From: Allium sativum
Taxonomy: Eukaryota; Streptophyta; Magnoliopsida; Asparagales; Amaryllidaceae
Reading direction: 5' to 3'
DNA: 64,000 nt
Assembly (NCBI GenBank): GCA_030737875.1
Contig: CM060922.1
Coordinates: 231,054,335 to 231,118,334, forward strand
The translations under genes were made by a program, and so were the position numbers. Under the pieces are notes generated by a model, which made no database searches, had not been told where the DNA came from, and saw nothing but the letters and a program-made list of their open reading frames with translations. Position 1 is the first letter of the stretch. Every line of letters starts with the position of its first letter. This document shows, piece by piece, positions 59,301-64,000 of this stretch.

Positions 59301-62300
59301 TTTACAAATATTTCTCTTTCTATTTTATTTGTGAATGTTTTACAAATATTCACTTTTCCAACCTATTTGTAAATGGTTTAATAATATTTCCTTTTCGATT
59401 TCATTTGTAAATGTTTTACAAATATTTCCTTTTCCATCCTAAAATAAATATCCTTTAAAATACCTTATTTATTTTCAAAATGAATAATCTCTTTATACTT
59501 CTATTTAATATCCCAATAAATATTCCTCTTTATAAAACCCATTTGATTTTATAAATAATTCCCTTTTTTTAAATCCCTTGATTTTATAAATAATTTCTCT
59601 TTAATACATTCTAATTCATTTTATAAATGAATATCCCTTTTATAAAATCCTTTGATTTCATAAATAAATTTCTTTTTTTTTATTCTATTTGTAAATGTTT
59701 TACAAATATCTCTCTTTCTATTTTATTTGTAAATGTTTTACAAATATTTCTCTTTTTATTTTTCTATTTATTTAACAAATAAATATTCCTCTTATAATGC
59801 TATTTACTTTCTAATTACATACCCTTTTTATACCTTTATTTACTTTCTAAGTAAATAATCCTTTTTGTAAAATTCTTTGATTTTACAAATATTTTCTTTT
59901 ATAACTTCCCTTTTTATAAAATCCTTTGATTTTATAAATATTCTACTTCAATACACAGTTTGAAATTTTCCTTTTCCATTCCAATATTTCTTTTGGTATT
60001 CAACAGTACCAAATAACAGGACCAGTGTCATTATAACCAATCACAGATTATACACCACATCATATAACACAATATATGAAAACAAGCAGTATTATAAATA
60101 TTAAGGAATCCTGTTGGATCCCTCCAACCTGTTTTCCTGCATCACAGATGTTAAACAACACGAGTATAAAATATTCTGATAAACAGAATCAATATTCGAA
60201 TAACGATTTATATATATATATATCATTATCTATAATTTCAACCAATACACAAGCAATTCGACCAAATGGTTAACACACAGTAATCAAAAGATAATTATCA
60301 GTATTAAGAATACGTTATAAAAATATAACTGTTCAGAGTTGGTGAGTTTTACTCACATTTCACGTTAACTGTTAAATAACGATCTGCGACTGTTGATTCA
60401 GACGAACAATTTATTTTGCAATAAATTGTAACGAGCTTCGATTCACTCTGAGTCAGTTCCATGTTGTAGTGCCCGTCCCTACGATCCAAACGGATTTGAC
60501 CGTTTGAAATTCTGATTTAGAATGGTCAAGATATGATGTTTCTAAGTTAGTGTACGTATTTAAATTTAATATAACACGAGTGTAATTAACTTCGGGCTTT
60601 ACCAAATCAACCCGGCCCAACCATTCTTTAAAAAGCCCAGACCCACGTGGAACTCCTTCTTCCTCAATCCACTAATAAGCCCGTCGCTCCCCTGTACACA
60701 AAAGCCAAAGCCGATCCTTCAAGCTCCCTTCCACCTTTCATTTCTTCGTGAATCTGCAAATCGATTTCACCAAAATTCTTCTCTTTCTAAGCACTTCATC
60801 TTCATACCATCAATAGCCCCTTCGAGCTCTCCCTACCATTTGCGTCTCCAGCTCAAAACCGACAGTACCAGTAAAAAGATCAACACTTTTTTTATTTAAT
60901 CTCAGAAAATCATACTAGCTGCGATCTCCTACCCTACATCCAAATCTAACATCAGAAACCACAATCGATGCACCATCTCATCGAATTAACCAACCCTAAC
61001 AACCGCTGTAGAAAATCCCAATGTACAAACAGACGTCGAACCCAACAAAATAGCCCTGAGCATGAAGAGCAAGTTGAGAGGAATCCAAATATATAACTAT
61101 CCTGATTTTTAAGATTTTATTTGATTTATTTGGTATTTTTAAACTTTCATTTTTTCTGCGTTTTTTCTTTGTGAACGAGAATTGTTTTCTCGCGTTTTAA
61201 AGGGTACAGGTGTGGCTGAGAAGGGAGAAGATGTGGCTTGTTTATGCTCCGAAGTAGATTAGGATATTTTGCTTATTTTATTTTATTTATTTTTATATTC
61301 GTTTCGCCTTCTAAAAATCCGTGTGATCACACACGATATTCAAAAATTGCGAAAATGGTCATGTAGCTACAGTTCGACATTACGGTCCGAACGAAACTGG
61401 TTTCGTCGAATTCTGACTCCGTTTTCTCACATAACATATTTTTAAAGGTCGAATTATCGACTTTTTTCACATTAAAATCCCGTATGGCCACATACTGACT
61501 TCAAAAATCACGAAAACTGAAATATAACAATAATTTAACATTGCGGATCCAAAAAAATTAGTTTCGTCGAATTCTGAGGTCGTTTGCAAAACTGGCTATT
61601 TTTAAAGCTCTAAATAACCCATTTAAATATTAAATATATTTAAAAACAATTAAATTTAATATTTAAAAATAAATATTATCGTATATATTCACAACAGAAT
61701 ATCATACAGCTCTAGAATATTCCTATATGAATTTCTAACTTGATATTTCAAATCCTGATTAAATCGATATTCGATTTATAATGAAATTCCTTTTATATAT
61801 CGTTATAAATTATAATGGAATTCCACAGCGACTTTTCTAAAATTTGATTTGGACATAAATCAAAATCTACATGACGAAATCCCGATTTTTCTCTTCCACT
61901 AGAAAAATATACTTCACCAGCTCTCAACGTTTCTTGTTTCACAGAAATCCGACTTAAAACGACATCTGTATATTAGTTTAAAGTTCGAATCGCCAAATTA
62001 TGAACTGCCGCGCCATTTCGAGCTCGATTATAATTATAATATAATTTATACGTTCAACCATCATTAATTAAATATATTTATTATCGTAAATAAAATTTTA
62101 AACTGAATTATATCTTTTGAATTCTCCAATTCACACCATATTACCATTTCAGCTAATTCTGATTATTTCAGAATTAAATATATTATTAAATTATTAATTT
62201 AATTAAAAACTCAAAGTTATTTAATTAAACCACCATTTAATTCTCTAAATCACTATATAAATAATTAATTTAATTAATTATTATATCGTTGGAAATACGG

Positions 62301-62309
62301 GACATTACA
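56345..62309 (-). repeat. Element G 5' LTR (5965 bp)
   Basis: It starts TGTAATGTCCCG at 62309 and ends at 56345 with GGTACGTTACA (minus strand). It is collinear with the 3' LTR with scattered substitutions and small indels, so the insertion is not recent. It repeats the intron (60137-60356), fold-back arrays (58430-59950) and double stem-loop (about 56718-56776). The ORF seen in the other LTR lacks its start codon here and is frameshifted. Confidence 0.93.
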
Positions 62310-64000
62310 CATAAACTCACCTCTAACAATGGCTAGGATGCAACATAAGGCGATGAGGCGGATGGACAGTCGGAACACGAAATTGATCGATGATGCTAGT
62401 TCAGACACGATTTGAGGAGGAAGGTGGTGGAGTGATCAGGTCGTGGTGGACGAAGACTATGGAGGTTGGTCGGTTTAGGCTTGCACTGGCCATTTTTATA
62501 ATATAGTCTTTTTTTCGAAGTTTGAGAATTTTTAAGTGGGTAGGGAGAATTAGAATACATTGGGGAGGAGATGAAGTGCTGGAGAGGTGGGTTGGTTTGA
62601 GGTATATGAAGAGTAGTGGTTACAGGATCCACTACTCACGCCACTAAAATATTAATAATGCCAATTCAACCTGTTGCATTTGAATTCTGAAATTTTATAA
62701 TGACCGGTTTACTTTCGAGCATCCATGCGTTATGTAAATTTTTGTGAAGCATGGTTATGTATAAATATTTGTTTCATACAACTGAACGATAGTTTCCATA
62801 TTTGCTATTAACCACACAAGATTTTTTTAATATTGTTCCAAATATCCAATTTTCTTAATTTTTGATTATAGATCTTTACGTTATACATCCGTTATCTCCG
62901 TAAACTCAAGTCAAATGTTATTTTTCTGTTGATGTGTTCTGCATGTATATGTTGTTCAGGAATAATAAACATAGTTTGTTCAATGGATTCCATTTATATA
63001 TCTAAAGCAGTTTCTATTTTTTTTCTTTTTTCTTCCTTTTTTTCACCAAAAGAAGATGAAGAGTAAAGGGATATAATACTTGCGATGTATCAAACAATAA
63101 GGCATGCAATTTATTTTACAATTGAAAGCAACACAGCATGCATAAATGTGGACTTGACGTTTGGTATTTTGTGTACAAACATTCATGCGTTTTTTTTTTC
63201 AACGTGTATGCATTGCAAAAGTGGTGCATGTGTGTTAGACGCATGCATGGCAAGTGTGATGATGAAAGAGAGTGGCATGTAGCTACCAATCTGGCTCATC
63301 ATATTAAAATCAACGCATGGTTGAAAGTGGGTGAATTGCATGCATTTGAAACATTTTTATGCATATTTTTTTTGTGTCCATCTCATTTTATTTTTTTGAT
63401 TGTTCAAATACCAGGTGAAGCTTACAGATCAGGTTTGCAGACCCAAAATGACTAAAAAAAATTGATGAATCCAAATAGGGACATCAAATAAAAATGACTA
63501 TATTTCCAAAATGAACTGCACAAGCTATTTAGCAATTTTGGGGTGAACCGAGCACCAAAACTAAAAATAAATAAACTACGGTGATTCAACGCAACAAGTT
63601 GGGCACAATGGTACACATTTGCAGTACCATGATGCTCTAATCAACAATGCGTTACGGACCCCTTTTAACGTAAAATTCGTATGAAAATAATAGTTAAATA
63701 GAGGTCAAATATCTGTTTTTCGTGAAACTAAAAATAGCGTTATTCTTAGATTTCAATTTAGTATTTTGGGTTCAAATTCGCTCAAGTTCCGACAACATTT
63801 TATTCGTATTGATTTTATTAAATCTTTAATTAAATTAGAGCGAGTGGAACAAACTAGTGTATTTTCCTATAAAATTCATTCCTCCGCTATGACTAGTTAG
63901 GCGCACCTCAAATTATTAATTTCAAAATTTTATTTTATTTTACATTATTATTATTATTTGAGATATATCGGTTGCCGCCGCCACAAATAATCATCAAAAA
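62310..64000. other. Host DNA right of element G, no gene supported
   Basis: It starts with CATAA, the right target copy of G, and continues the sequence interrupted at 48884. It contains a T/C-rich run (about 63017-63050), four CATGCA hexamers in 63103-63344, and short ORFs (62396-62632 minus, 63085-63282 and 63138-63455 plus) without recognisable domains. Nothing repeats elsewhere in the window, so it may be low-copy DNA. Confidence 0.6.

Larger units (their letters stand above)
48885..62309 (-). mobile_element. Element G: complete giant-LTR nonautonomous retrotransposon (13425 bp)
   Basis: A perfect CATAA duplication flanks it (48880-48884 and 62310-62314). LTRs are 48885-54839 and 56345-62309; the internal region is only 1505 bp. 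The primer-binding site at 56332-56343 and polypurine tract at 54840-54855 show minus orientation. No gag or pol is present, so nearly nine tenths of the element is LTR. It is uninterrupted, hence the cleanest example of the architecture here. It belongs to the same family group as E, which lies 657 bp away in the opposite orientation. Confidence 0.95.

Noticed and set aside
63138..63455. 105-codon ORF in the right flank
   Set aside because: Overlaps another frame, contains a poly-Phe stretch from a T run, and shows no domain.

Overview
The window is a stack of nested LTR retrotransposons in an AT-rich plant nuclear genome, most likely an angiosperm. The plant assignment rests on primer-binding sites matching initiator tRNA-Met (TGGTATCAGAGC), a Ty3/gypsy (chromovirus-like) polypurine end (CGAGGACGAAA..TTTTAAG.GGGGA), 5-bp target duplications and plant-type promoter motifs. 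I found no intact host gene, tRNA, rRNA or bacterial-type feature. The only recognisable protein-coding relic is one broken retrotransposon gag.

Layout. Host DNA is seen only at 48228-48884 and 62310-64000. Two related elements sit in it in opposite orientation. E (+) begins upstream of the window and ends at 48227. G (-) occupies 48885-62309 and is flanked by CATAA. The 5' LTR of E has been hit three times. Element B (+, entering from the left edge and ending at 22745) carries inside it a three-LTR tandem array A (2679-22220, flanked by AAAAC). D (23568-29208, -) is a solo LTR of B's family. F (31123-40065, -, flanked by GGTCA) is a gag-only element. Uninterrupted counterparts of these insertion sites survive in the window: E's 3' LTR shows the sites of B, D and F, and D shows the site of A. 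This confirms the boundaries and the order of insertion.

The shared theme is architecture. A, E and G have LTRs of about 5.8-6.0 kb around internal regions of only 1.0-1.5 kb with no gag or pol; D is a 5.6-kb solo LTR. F has 3.4-kb LTRs around 2.1 kb that holds only gag. All would depend on proteins from elsewhere. The giant LTRs look structured. Early on they carry a TATA-type promoter with host-gene-like motifs: site II and telo-boxes in A, an E2F-type palindrome in F. An exon/intron-like leader follows; D, E and G share a predicted 184-220-nt intron whose donor lies in a GTGAGT..ACTCAC palindrome. There are also long arrays of short fold-back repeats, and a conserved double stem-loop a few hundred bases before the LTR end. 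If the promoters are correctly placed, most of each LTR would be a 4-5-kb R region.

All alignments and counts were made by eye. Family names, promoters, introns and RNA structures are inference. Boundaries supported by target duplications and empty sites are firm.
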